Origin: Bacteroidales bacterium
Lineage (GTDB): Bacteria > Bacteroidota > Bacteroidia > Bacteroidales > ML635J-15
Direction: 5' to 3'
DNA length: 8,621 nt
NCBI GenBank assembly: GCA_028696755.1
Contig: JAQVGK010000123.1
Coordinates: 1 to 8,621, forward strand
Part shown: positions 1-6,019 of the stretch, in pieces
Numbering within the stretch: the stretch's first letter is position 1
Layout: each line of letters opens with the position of its first letter
Translations under genes and position numbers: made by a program
The notes under the pieces: model-generated
The model's input: the letters and a program-made list of their open reading frames with translations, nothing else
Databases searched by the model: none
What the model was told of the DNA's origin: nothing

Positions 1-250
1 TGCAGATTTCGCGAGTAGGAGTGATTATCAGGGTTTTTATTCCTTTTCGGTCCCCATACAGAATTTTATCCATTACCGGAATAAGAAAAGCTGCAGTTTT
101 ACCCGATCCAGTTTGAGAGCAAGCCAATAAATCGTGTCCTTTAAGAATCAGAGGTAAAACAGCTTCTTGTATTTTTGTAAGATCGGTGTAATTAAAGGCA
201 TCAATACCGTCTTTTATGCTTTGAGCAATATTTAGTTCTTCAAATTTCAA
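1..250 (-). CDS. DEAD-box ATP-dependent RNA helicase, N-terminal 83 residues (partial)
   Basis: This is the N-terminus of a DEAD-box RNA helicase, an ATP-driven cytoplasmic enzyme that unwinds RNA or RNA-protein complexes. The gene runs off the left edge of the window. Visible motifs in order are a Q motif (Y21 to Q28, TDLTKIQ, with the upstream aromatic F3), the Walker A motif SQTGSGKT at residues 45-52, and motif Ia PTREI at 78-82. The DEAD motif and the second RecA domain lie outside the window. The start is a TTG at 250-248. No ATG precedes the Q motif, and TTG gives the family's usual opening, MKFEELN. The preceding gene ends with TAA at 256-254 in the same frame, so only one codon (AAT) separates stop and start, which suggests translational coupling. 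The specific subfamily cannot be told from this fragment. Confidence 0.93.
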   Translation of the reverse strand, partial: MKFEELNIAQSIKDGIDAFNYTDLTKIQEAVLPLILKGHDLLACSQTGSGKTAAFLIPVMDKILYGDRKGIKTLIITPTREIC

Positions 251-253
251 ATT

Positions 254-817
254 TTATTTTCCCTTTCTATGAAATAAACGTGTTCCCGCCTGATTCTGCT
301 GGAAAACGCCGCGGTTTACCAGTCTAATGTCTTCTACTGTGTAAAATGCTCCAGGGTTATATTCGTTTACTAGAGTGATTAAATCTTTGAGTTTTTTTCG
401 GTTTACTGTTATAAAAAGAACATTTACTGGACCAGTAGCTCCATGAGCGTCCAAACGAGTATGCCCATAACCATTCTCCTGTAATGCAGTAACAAGTTCT
501 GCTGCAGGTTGAGCAGTTACTAATCGTAAACCAACTATTCCAAGTGCAATTTTTTCTTCCACTATCATCCCAACGTAATTACCTGTTGCAAACCCAGCAG
601 CATAAAACAAAAATGTAACCCAGTTATCGAGATTTTCCATAATCTGTCCCATAGCAATAATCCAAATAAGAACCTCGATAAATCCCAACAGAGGAGCTAC
701 AATTTTTTGTCCTCTCGCAACCAAAATAATTCTGATGGTTCCAATTGTTACATCACAAATTCTGGCTGCAAAAATCATCAGTGGCAACCAGACATAAGCA
801 AACATATCAAATTCCAT
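254..817 (-). CDS. UPF0316 family membrane protein (DUF5698 plus DUF2179)
   Basis: A 187-residue inner-membrane protein of unknown function in the UPF0316 family (Bacillus YebE type). Three hydrophobic segments (about 7-20, 38-58 and 66-86) include the family signature around R19-I31 (RICDVTIGTIRII). A soluble C-terminal DUF2179 domain follows (about 98-170), with GATGPVNVLFITVNR and the aromatic NPGAFYTVED stretch. Length matches the family. The frame is open back to a TTG at 850, but I chose the ATG at 817 because a TATCTTTG promoter box lies between the two and the family begins just before the first membrane segment. The ATG at 805 is also possible. The gene is followed directly by the helicase. 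The DUF2179 domain also occurs at the C-terminus of YitT-type membrane proteins; no ligand or substrate can be assigned here. Confidence 0.88.
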   Translation of the reverse strand: MEFDMFAYVWLPLMIFAARICDVTIGTIRIILVARGQKIVAPLLGFIEVLIWIIAMGQIMENLDNWVTFLFYAAGFATGNYVGMIVEEKIALGIVGLRLVTAQPAAELVTALQENGYGHTRLDAHGATGPVNVLFITVNRKKLKDLITLVNEYNPGAFYTVEDIRLVNRGVFQQNQAGTRLFHRKGK

Positions 818-836
818 AATCCATTTAAATTTTTTG

Positions 837-867
837 CAAAGATATTCCAAATAAACGAATTGTGAAA
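837..867 (-). promoter_or_regulatory. Bacteroidota-type promoter of the UPF0316-helicase pair
   Basis: On the minus strand TATCTTTG (844-837) matches the -7 consensus TAnnTTTG exactly. A TTTC at 867-864 lies 19 bases upstream, one mismatch from the TTTG of the -33 box. Transcription would begin near 830, giving a leader of about a dozen bases to the ATG at 817. That placement argues against the longer reading frame that begins at 850. Confidence 0.5.
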
Positions 868-945
868 ATTTGTATTTGTGGTGATTTAAACACTAGCTTT
901 TATTTTCTTTGTATTAGGATTTAATAATTTTTCGCTGAGACTCAT

Positions 946-1124
946 AAGCTGCCCTTTCAGGGCGAATTGCTGGATGTGACTTTCAATAAGAGGCAACGCC
1001 TCTTGTTGAATTAAATCAGACTTACAGCCTGATTTTATAACCATAGGTTGTATAGGTAAATATAAAAAAACGCTATGTCATTCTTAGTAAACAAAATACC
1101 GCTTTCACCCTTAAAGGGCAGCTT
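946..1124. repeat. Inverted repeat element 1 (REP-like arms, 179 bp)
   Basis: The left arm AAGCTGCCCTTTCAGGG (946-962) recurs inverted at 1108-1124, where the reverse complement differs at one of 17 bases. Each arm is itself a small hairpin (GCCC-TTTCA-GGGC at 951-963, and CCCTTAAAGGG at 1108-1118). Between them lie a strong hairpin at 982-1010 (stem AAGAGGC/GCCTCTT with an AAC loop, extended by TTCAA/TTGAA after one mismatch) and a weaker one at 1014-1034 (AATCAG/CTGATT). Two facing hairpin repeats enclosing a short spacer resemble REP pairs. No RAYT-type transposase gene is in the window. Confidence 0.6.
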
Positions 1125-1227
1125 GTTGTAATTATGCGAAGTTAGGCTTAAAACCTAGATAAATACAATTCAACTTAAAATAGATTACTTGCAGGCGGAT
1201 ATTGATTTTTTGTAATTATTTAGGTCT

Positions 1228-1381
1228 CTGGAATAATTATGTAATCGGTAATCAGTAATCAGTAAATTGCATGAAACTTTAGATTCTGCATTTTTTTAAA
1301 AAAGTGGAATCCTAATAAGCAAGAGCGATTATGCAATTTTACCGATTATGCAATTTTACCGATTACGAAAAATAATTCTAG
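1228..1381. repeat. Inverted repeat element 2 with GTAATCA heptamer arms (about 154 bp)
   Basis: The left arm contains three tandem 7-mers, GTAATCG, GTAATCA, GTAATCA (1241-1261), running into GTAAATTGCAT (to 1272). The right arm is its near-perfect inverse, ATGCAATTTTACCGATTAC at 1348-1366. It carries a tandem duplication of the 17-mer CGATTATGCAATTTTAC (1326-1342 and 1343-1359). Weaker complementarity continues outward (CTGGAATAATTAT at 1228-1240 against the stretch ending at 1381). The centre holds its own AT-rich hairpin (1281-1312, AGATTC opposite GAATCCT, with TTTTTTTAAAAAA in the middle). The whole block is a nested palindrome with no coding potential. Confidence 0.6.
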
Positions 1382-1489
1382 TTTTTCCATAATACCTATA
1401 TATTTACGATTTTTTATTTTTTTGTATGTTTTTAGCTGGCTGTAGGAACAGTATGATAAAAAGGCTATGAATAAAAATTGGGCTTTTCG

Positions 1490-1510
1490 GCACTTCGATA
1501 AACTCAGTGC
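1490..1510 (+). repeat. Dispersed CACTTCG...CTCAGTG repeat, copy 1
   Basis: GCACTTCGATAAACTCAGTGC has short terminal complementarity (GCACT/AGTGC). It shares the skeleton CACTTCG-4 bases-(A/G)CTCAG with the inverted copy at 6741-6760. Sequences of this pattern (CACTTCGACAAGCTCAGTG type) are, from general knowledge, common intergenic repeats in environmental bacteria. When translated they give spurious SLSK-type peptides, as happens in the false open frame here. Confidence 0.6.
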
Positions 1511-1528
1511 AGGCAAGCTCAATACATC

Positions 1529-1671
1529 GCATGGGGCATGGAGCATGGGGCTTAAATTGTAGAAAGAATAACATTTGTGCTAATAAAAAAACATTGTGCT
1601 AAATTATATAATAAGCAGAGTGTTAACTTTCAGCACAAATCCCTCCATGCTCCATGCGCCATGCGCCATGC
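1529..1671. repeat. Inverted repeat element 3 with ATGGNGC heptamer arms (143 bp)
   Basis: The left arm has three tandem 7-mers, ATGGGGC, ATGGAGC, ATGGGGC (1531-1551). The right arm has the inverse units GCTCCAT, GCGCCAT, GCGCCAT (1649-1669) preceded by a partial unit CTCCAT at 1643. Inside the arms a second inverted pair is found, ATTTGTGCT at 1573-1581 against AGCACAAAT at 1632-1640, with an extra direct copy ATTGTGCT at 1593-1600. The structure is a composite palindrome with arms of tandem repeats and an AT-rich core, with no gene inside. Confidence 0.7.
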
Positions 1672-1730
1672 AAAAAAGCAAATGATTATAAATTGACACC
1701 TAAATAATTACTATTTTTTTTAAATTATGT

Positions 1731-1761
1731 TTTGTGATATATGTAGAAATTTATAATTTTG
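1731..1761 (+). promoter_or_regulatory. Consensus Bacteroidota promoter of the RDD gene
   Basis: TTTG at 1731-1734, exactly 19 bases, then TAATTTTG at 1754-1761. This is a full match to the primary sigma-factor consensus known from Bacteroides (TTTG, 17-23 bases, TAnnTTTG). Transcription should start near 1768, leaving a leader of about 70 bases before the ATG at 1838. Confidence 0.65.
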
Positions 1762-1837
1762 GACTAATTTATTTTATTTTCATACTATAAAATATTAACC
1801 AATGCTTAGTTATTAGGCAATTATAAAAACAAATTTT

Positions 1838-2431
1838 ATGACAAGAGAAGAGCAACTTAAATTTTGTAAAGCATGTAAAAATCAGAAATTTGATGTAAAC
1901 CAAGGTATTATTTGTGGTTTAACAAATGAGCGTGCCGATTTTAGTGGTTTTTGCAGTTCTTATGTTGAGGACGAGGTTCTTAAACAAAATCTAATTTCCG
2001 AAGAGTTTGAGAAAGAAAATGCTTTAGTACCGGCAAGCAAGGACAAAAGATTCGCTAATTATCTCATTGATATGATATGTATGGTAATCTTCGGATTTCT
2101 ATTAGGTGCTGGTTTAGGGATTATACTTGCCTTAGTATCGCCATCGTCTTTGGCAATGTTCGATCAGGATAATAAGCTCTTAGATTATGCATTTAACTTT
2201 ATTATTGGGATGACTTATTACACGATTATGGAGGCATCAACTGGCAGGTCTATTGGTAAGTATATCACAAAAACAAAAGTAGTTAACGAAAAAGGAGAAA
2301 AGCCAAGTCTTGGCACTGCTTTCGTTCGCTCACTGTGCAGATTTATTCCATTCGAAGCATTTTCGTTTTTAGGCTCCGACAGTTACGGCTGGCACGACAA
2401 ATTTTCGGACACTAGGGTGGTGAAGGCGTGA
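1838..2431 (+). CDS. RDD family membrane protein with N-terminal four-cysteine motif
   Basis: A 197-residue membrane protein of the RDD family, named for conserved Arg and Asp residues; its transport or other role is not known. The N-terminal 45 residues hold C10-x2-C13, C26 and C39 in the pattern FCKACKNQKF...GIICGLT...FCSSY, which looks like a small metal-binding knuckle. The RDD domain follows: R71-FANYLID (Asp78), hydrophobic segments at about 76-100 and 116-132, GRSIGKYITKTKVV at 137-149, RSLCRFIPFEAF at 164-175 and the terminal WHDKFSDTRVV (Asp191). The start at 1838 has a consensus promoter 70 bases upstream and no Shine-Dalgarno sequence. The gene stands alone and converges on the kinase gene ending at 2460, with a 28-base gap. 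Zinc binding is inferred from cysteine spacing only. Confidence 0.9.
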   Translation: MTREEQLKFCKACKNQKFDVNQGIICGLTNERADFSGFCSSYVEDEVLKQNLISEEFEKENALVPASKDKRFANYLIDMICMVIFGFLLGAGLGIILALVSPSSLAMFDQDNKLLDYAFNFIIGMTYYTIMEASTGRSIGKYITKTKVVNEKGEKPSLGTAFVRSLCRFIPFEAFSFLGSDSYGWHDKFSDTRVVKA

Positions 2432-2459
2432 ATGATGTTAGATTTTATCTCCTCCAATC

Positions 2460-3581
2460 TTACTTCACCGGAATCCTTACAGTAAATGTACTTCCAACAT
2501 CAGGAGTGCTGTCTACGCTAACTGTTCCGCGATAGAGTTCTACCATTTTCTTGGCAATAGAAAGCCCTAAACCTGAGCCTGAAATAAACTTGGTTTTTTC
2601 ATTCTTAATTCTTACAAAATCCTGGAATAGCAGCGCGATGTCTTCTTTTCGCATTCCAATTCCTGTATCCTGCACGGAGATTGTTAAAATATCTTCTTCT
2701 ATTTTAATTTTGATAAATACTTTTCCGTTCTCGGTATTGTATTTAACAGCATTCGAGATAAAGTTTGTGAGAATTATTTCTATTTCGTTATTGTCGGCTG
2801 TAAGAATTACGTCGTTATCGCAATCAAGATTAATTTCAACATTCTTCTGTATTGCAAGTGGTTGAACTGTATTTATAACATGGTTTGCCACTTCGACTAT
2901 ATCAATAGGTTTAAGATTTCTCACTTTTTTACCTGACTCCATTCTTGTTAGATCGAGCAAATCCATAATAAGGTTACGCATACCGTTAATTCTGTCTATC
3001 GAACGATCAATCATCACCATATAATCGTCGATATTCTCGCCAAGCTGCTTTTGCTTCATCATGTTCATATATCCCTCGATAGCATTAATCGGCGACTTTA
3101 ACTCGTGTGATAATACCGACAAAAACTGAAAACGTACTTGTTTACCATCTTCCTTCATTTCGCGGGTCATTCTGCGTAAATAAAGTGCCTTGGTAATGCT
3201 TTCGATCGAAGTCTTCAACTCCTGTGGTGTAAAAGGTTTTGGAACAAAACTTATGGCTCCGTTGTTGGTTGCTTTAACTGCAAGGTCGAGCGATGCATAC
3301 GAGGTAATCATCATCACAGCGATATCGTATTCTTTATCCTTGATGTACTGCAAAACCTCAACACCTTCGATTCCTGGTAATTTATTGTCGAGTAGCACAA
3401 TATCTATTTTTGTAGAGTCGATAATTTCGATGGCCTTTTCGCCTGTTTCAGCTTCCAAAATCTCGAAACCAAAGTCTTCTTCCATAAAAGGAAATCCTAC
3501 TGTAAAATCTTTGAGAATACGTGTAGCTCCAGATCTGATAAAAGGCTCGTCGTCAACAATTAATAATTTTAAAGTGCTCAT
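2460..3581 (-). CDS. Hybrid response regulator/histidine kinase (REC-HisKA-HATPase), soluble
   Basis: A 373-residue cytoplasmic signalling protein with its receiver at the N-terminus. The REC domain (about 5-130) has D10/D11, phosphoacceptor D65 (IVLLDNKLPG), T93 and K115 (VPKP). The spacing from D10 to D65 is 55 residues, about ten more than in CheY, because of an insertion around 26-38 (FTVGFPFMEEDFG). The transmitter follows, with HisKA H159 in SVLSHELKSP, N-box N277 (FISNAVKY), G1 DTGIGM at 305-310 and G2 GSGLGL at 335-340. There is no membrane segment and no output domain. It lies 12 bases downstream of the Cache kinase gene and has no ribosome-binding sequence, so the two are probably cotranscribed. 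The likely role is to take phosphate on D65 from the membrane kinase, changing its own kinase activity (inference). Confidence 0.92.
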   Translation of the reverse strand: MSTLKLLIVDDEPFIRSGATRILKDFTVGFPFMEEDFGFEILEAETGEKAIEIIDSTKIDIVLLDNKLPGIEGVEVLQYIKDKEYDIAVMMITSYASLDLAVKATNNGAISFVPKPFTPQELKTSIESITKALYLRRMTREMKEDGKQVRFQFLSVLSHELKSPINAIEGYMNMMKQKQLGENIDDYMVMIDRSIDRINGMRNLIMDLLDLTRMESGKKVRNLKPIDIVEVANHVINTVQPLAIQKNVEINLDCDNDVILTADNNEIEIILTNFISNAVKYNTENGKVFIKIKIEEDILTISVQDTGIGMRKEDIALLFQDFVRIKNEKTKFISGSGLGLSIAKKMVELYRGTVSVDSTPDVGSTFTVRIPVK

Positions 3582-3593
3582 ATTTCAATATTT

Positions 3594-5390
3594 TTAAGTT
3601 ATTCGTGGTAATGTAATTTTAAAACTTGTTCCGGTAGGGCCATCGCTTATGTCGGTGTTTGATTCAACGCTAATTTTGCCTGTGTGCATCTTTATTATTC
3701 CGTAAACCAATGGTAATCCAAGTCCAGTTCCTTTGCCAAAATCCTTTGTGGTGAAAAACGGAGTGAAAAGTTTCTCCATATTTTCTTGCGGGATACCACA
3801 TCCTGTATCCGAAATTGAAATCTCTACCTGTTTTTCGTTTCCTTCAATTTTAATTTCGAGTTTACCTTTTCCTTTCATTGCCTCAACAGCATTCTTTTCG
3901 AGGTTTGTAACAGCCTGCATCATCTGCTCTGCATCAATATTTATCATTGGATCTGAGATGTCGGCATCGAAAACAACTTCGATTTCTTTTGGAATAACAA
4001 CATTTTTCAGACTTTGATGCATAAAATCAACAATATTTGTTTCGTTAAGTTTAACTTTATTTTTTCTTGCAAAATTAAGCAATCCTCCAACAATATTCTT
4101 ACATCTCTCGGCTTGAGTAACAATAATTTTCATATCCTCAGCAATCGGGTCGTCGTGCTTCAATTCGTCGAGAACTATATTGCTATACATAGTAATCACT
4201 CCGAGAGGATTATTAAGTTCGTGAGCAATTCCGGCCGAAATTTGTCCCATGCTGGCTAATCTTTCCGAACGCTTTAAGGCAATCTCCGCACTTGCAAGCT
4301 TTTTATTTATTATTTTTAGTTCGCTAAGATAACGGTATAGTTTTTCGGTAGTAAATCGGTAAATCAAAACCGACAGAAGCAAAATTGCCGACAATCCCAC
4401 AATTAGCGATGAAACAATTGTTTTTGCGACAATATCTTTATTCTCTTCATCTTTTACAATTGTTGCTGCAATATAAATCTGAAATGGCTCGAAATATCTG
4501 AATGTAATAGAATGTTCTTGTCCACCAGAATAAGTATGAATCAAACCTTCTTTTTTGCCTTTAATCTGGTTAAAAACAAGTTGATTATTGTCGAATTTCT
4601 GTCGATTTTTTGGATATATGAGCATAATTCCTTCATCGTCCATCACAAATGGAAATCCAGTTTTCCCAATTGTCAGAGTTTCGAGAATTCTGGAAAGTTC
4701 GCTAACATCTTTTTCTTCGTATCCAACATAAATGGCACCGGCGATTTTTTCATCAATATAAAATGGCTCGTAAGCTGTAGTAAACCATGAATCGACAACA
4801 AATGCGCGACCGAAATAAGTTTTTCCTGCAAGTAAAGCTTGCGAAACAGGCGAGGAGAGAGGAATATAAGTGAGTTGTGCGCTAGTACCATCGCTTTTCT
4901 CAACATTTGTGGCTATTCGTACAAAACCATATTCCGAATATTGAAAAATTGTAACTGTACCGCCAAATAAATCGAACATTTCAGTAATTAGAGCAGTATC
5001 GTTAAAAAGTGGAATCTTATCTCGATCAATAGTCTTAAGCCAAACATTTTTAATTTCGCCTGATTCCTGATTCTCGATTTTAATATTTACTGAATCGCTA
5101 CTTAAACTTAGATTTTCTTCATGAAAAACTCTATGCGCAACTTTAAGATTTGTTTTTACTTTATCAGTTTTAAGGATGCTTTCCCTTTCGAACATTCGTG
5201 TTATGGTTTTAACTTCGAGTTCGAGAGTTTTTCTGATATGGTCGTTATAGCCCGAAATGCTTAGGTTTATAAATATTATTGCTGATACTGCGACAATAAT
5301 AATAATTATAAGCGTAACCGGCAGAAACAATTTTAGTTTCAGCGGTATTTTTATCCGTGGGTTTATATCTTTCAGAAAATCGCTGTTCAT
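3594..5390 (-). CDS. Membrane sensor histidine kinase with periplasmic Cache domain
   Basis: A 598-residue inner-membrane sensor kinase. A first membrane helix (about 20-45) is followed by a large extracytoplasmic region (about 46-320) of the Cache_3-Cache_2 fusion type. Its clearest signature is GGTVTIFQ...FVRIATNV...GTSA (143-171), then AGKTYFGRAFVVDSWFTTAYEPFY and GAIYVGYEE (188-226). A second helix lies at about 322-345 and a coiled linker at 350-380. The catalytic part is NtrB-like: H390 in GIAHELNNPLG, N-box N500 in NLEKNAVEAM, G1 DTGCGIP at 528-534, FTPFFTTK at 542-549 and G2 GKGTGLGLP at 552-560. No PAS or receiver domain is present. Cache domains of this kind usually bind small organic ligands in the periplasm; the ligand cannot be read from the sequence. 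It has its own promoter and lies directly upstream of the hybrid kinase, a probable partner. Confidence 0.94.
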   Translation of the reverse strand: MNSDFLKDINPRIKIPLKLKLFLPVTLIIIIIVAVSAIIFINLSISGYNDHIRKTLELEVKTITRMFERESILKTDKVKTNLKVAHRVFHEENLSLSSDSVNIKIENQESGEIKNVWLKTIDRDKIPLFNDTALITEMFDLFGGTVTIFQYSEYGFVRIATNVEKSDGTSAQLTYIPLSSPVSQALLAGKTYFGRAFVVDSWFTTAYEPFYIDEKIAGAIYVGYEEKDVSELSRILETLTIGKTGFPFVMDDEGIMLIYPKNRQKFDNNQLVFNQIKGKKEGLIHTYSGGQEHSITFRYFEPFQIYIAATIVKDEENKDIVAKTIVSSLIVGLSAILLLSVLIYRFTTEKLYRYLSELKIINKKLASAEIALKRSERLASMGQISAGIAHELNNPLGVITMYSNIVLDELKHDDPIAEDMKIIVTQAERCKNIVGGLLNFARKNKVKLNETNIVDFMHQSLKNVVIPKEIEVVFDADISDPMINIDAEQMMQAVTNLEKNAVEAMKGKGKLEIKIEGNEKQVEISISDTGCGIPQENMEKLFTPFFTTKDFGKGTGLGLPLVYGIIKMHTGKISVESNTDISDGPTGTSFKITLPRIT

Positions 5391-5400
5391 AAAAGTGATT

Positions 5401-5432
5401 CAAAGATACTGTAAAATAAGAAACAGAGCAAA
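5401..5432 (-). promoter_or_regulatory. Consensus promoter of the Cache kinase, interleaved with a terminator
   Basis: On the minus strand TTTG (5432-5429), 20 bases and TATCTTTG (5408-5401) match the Bacteroidota consensus. The -33 box falls inside the hairpin that follows the response regulator gene, and the spacer contains that hairpin's downstream arm. The ATG at 5390 lies only ten bases past the -7 box, so the transcript would be nearly leaderless. Confidence 0.6.
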
Positions 5433-5453
5433 ACAATTGCTCTGCTCTGTTTC
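5420..5453 (-). terminator. Hairpin terminator after the response regulator
   Basis: In transcript sense GAAACAGAGC (5453-5444) pairs perfectly with GCTCTGTTTC (5429-5420) around a 14-base loop, followed by the T-rich run TTATTTT. It begins 12 bases after the response regulator stop at 5466. A shorter alternative stem, AGAGC/GCTCT, shares the same bases. The opposite strand lacks a T tract after the stem, so it should act only in this direction. Confidence 0.7.
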
Positions 5454-5465
5454 GTAAGAAGTTTA

Positions 5466-5963
5466 TTAGCGTATGTGTTTTTTGATTTCTTCGTTAAGTT
5501 TTGCAGCTTCAACAGGTTTTCTGATGAATCCAGCAACTGGGAACCAGTGGGTAGTACCATCTTCGGCTCTGTAGTCGATACCTGCGCTACCATCGGTGAT
5601 GTTCTTCACCAACAATACCTGTAGGTCTTTGTAGTTAGGATCTTTGCGGAACTCTCTAGCCATCTCAACAACACTAAGTTTTGAGGTTACCAGGATGTCG
5701 ATTGAAGACTGGATAAGGAAAGGAATGTCTTTAAACTCTGGGTTTACAAGCATCTCCTGTGCCATTTCAAAGCCTTCGTAAGGAGTTGTCATCATCACGT
5801 CGAGGATGGCAAGATCTGGTTTTTCACTGCGGAGCTTTGCTAGCCCCTCTTCACTGTTGAGTGCGGTTACTACATTGTAACCTTCTTTGGTTAATACTGC
5901 GTTTACAATTGTGAGAACGTCGATGTCGTCGTCTACTACCAGAATTTTTTTTGTTGTTTCCAT
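5466..5963 (-). CDS. Single-domain response regulator with long insertion between beta-4 and beta-5
   Basis: A 165-residue stand-alone receiver protein. The acidic triad D11-D13 (VVDDD), phosphoacceptor D55 (LAILDVMM), switch S86/S87 (LIQSS) and K149 (FIRKP) are all present, so phosphorylation chemistry should be intact. The distance from S87 to K149 is 62 residues, against 22 from T87 to K109 in CheY. The roughly 40 extra residues (about 90-142) include DPNYKDLQVLLVKN, DGSAGIDYRAEDG and HWFPV just before the beta-5 strand. No DNA-binding or enzymatic output domain follows. The gene is first in the minus-strand cluster, with its own upstream box and a strong terminator after it, so it may be expressed apart from the kinases. 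Base composition is higher in GC than the neighbouring kinase in the lines I counted (58 of 120 bases here, 20 of 60 there). I do not recognise a characterised orthologue. Confidence 0.9.
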   Translation of the reverse strand: METTKKILVVDDDIDVLTIVNAVLTKEGYNVVTALNSEEGLAKLRSEKPDLAILDVMMTTPYEGFEMAQEMLVNPEFKDIPFLIQSSIDILVTSKLSVVEMAREFRKDPNYKDLQVLLVKNITDGSAGIDYRAEDGTTHWFPVAGFIRKPVEAAKLNEEIKKHIR

Positions 5964-6019
5964 TTTGCGTATCTTTTAAGTGTTAATAATTTATGTCGTT
6001 TAACTTTTGTTTTCTAAGT

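Larger units (their letters stand above)
851..1837. other. Gene-free, repeat-rich intergenic island
   Basis: No protein-coding gene is credible in these roughly 990 bases between the divergent UPF0316 and RDD genes. The only open frame of any size (1346-1546, minus) runs through the repeats at 1490-1551 and 1326-1367 and has no domain-like composition. The island holds three long-range inverted repeats (946-1124, 1228-1381, 1529-1671), one copy of a dispersed CACTTCG repeat (1490-1510), several short tight hairpins, and the RDD promoter at its right end. Outside these it is plain AT-rich sequence in which I see nothing more. Confidence 0.8.

Noticed and set aside
818..850. Longer UPF0316 frame starting at TTG 850
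   Set aside because: The -7 box TATCTTTG lies at 844-837, inside this extension, so a transcript from it could not include the TTG. An ATG at 817 fits the family length.
1321..1367. CRISPR-like short direct repeats
   Set aside because: The 17-mer is tandem without spacers and belongs to an inverted repeat element. There is no leader and no cas gene.
1346..1546. Open reading frame on the minus strand in the left island
   Set aside because: It reads through the heptamer arm, the CACTTCG repeat and the 17-mer repeat. Its peptide (SLPALSLSK) is the typical translation of such repeats, and no domain or promoter supports it.
2419..2469. Possible shared terminator stem GGTGAAG/CTTCACC between the convergent RDD and hybrid kinase genes
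   Set aside because: The 7-bp stem would enclose a 37-base loop and has no T tract on either side. It may be chance complementarity between the two gene ends.
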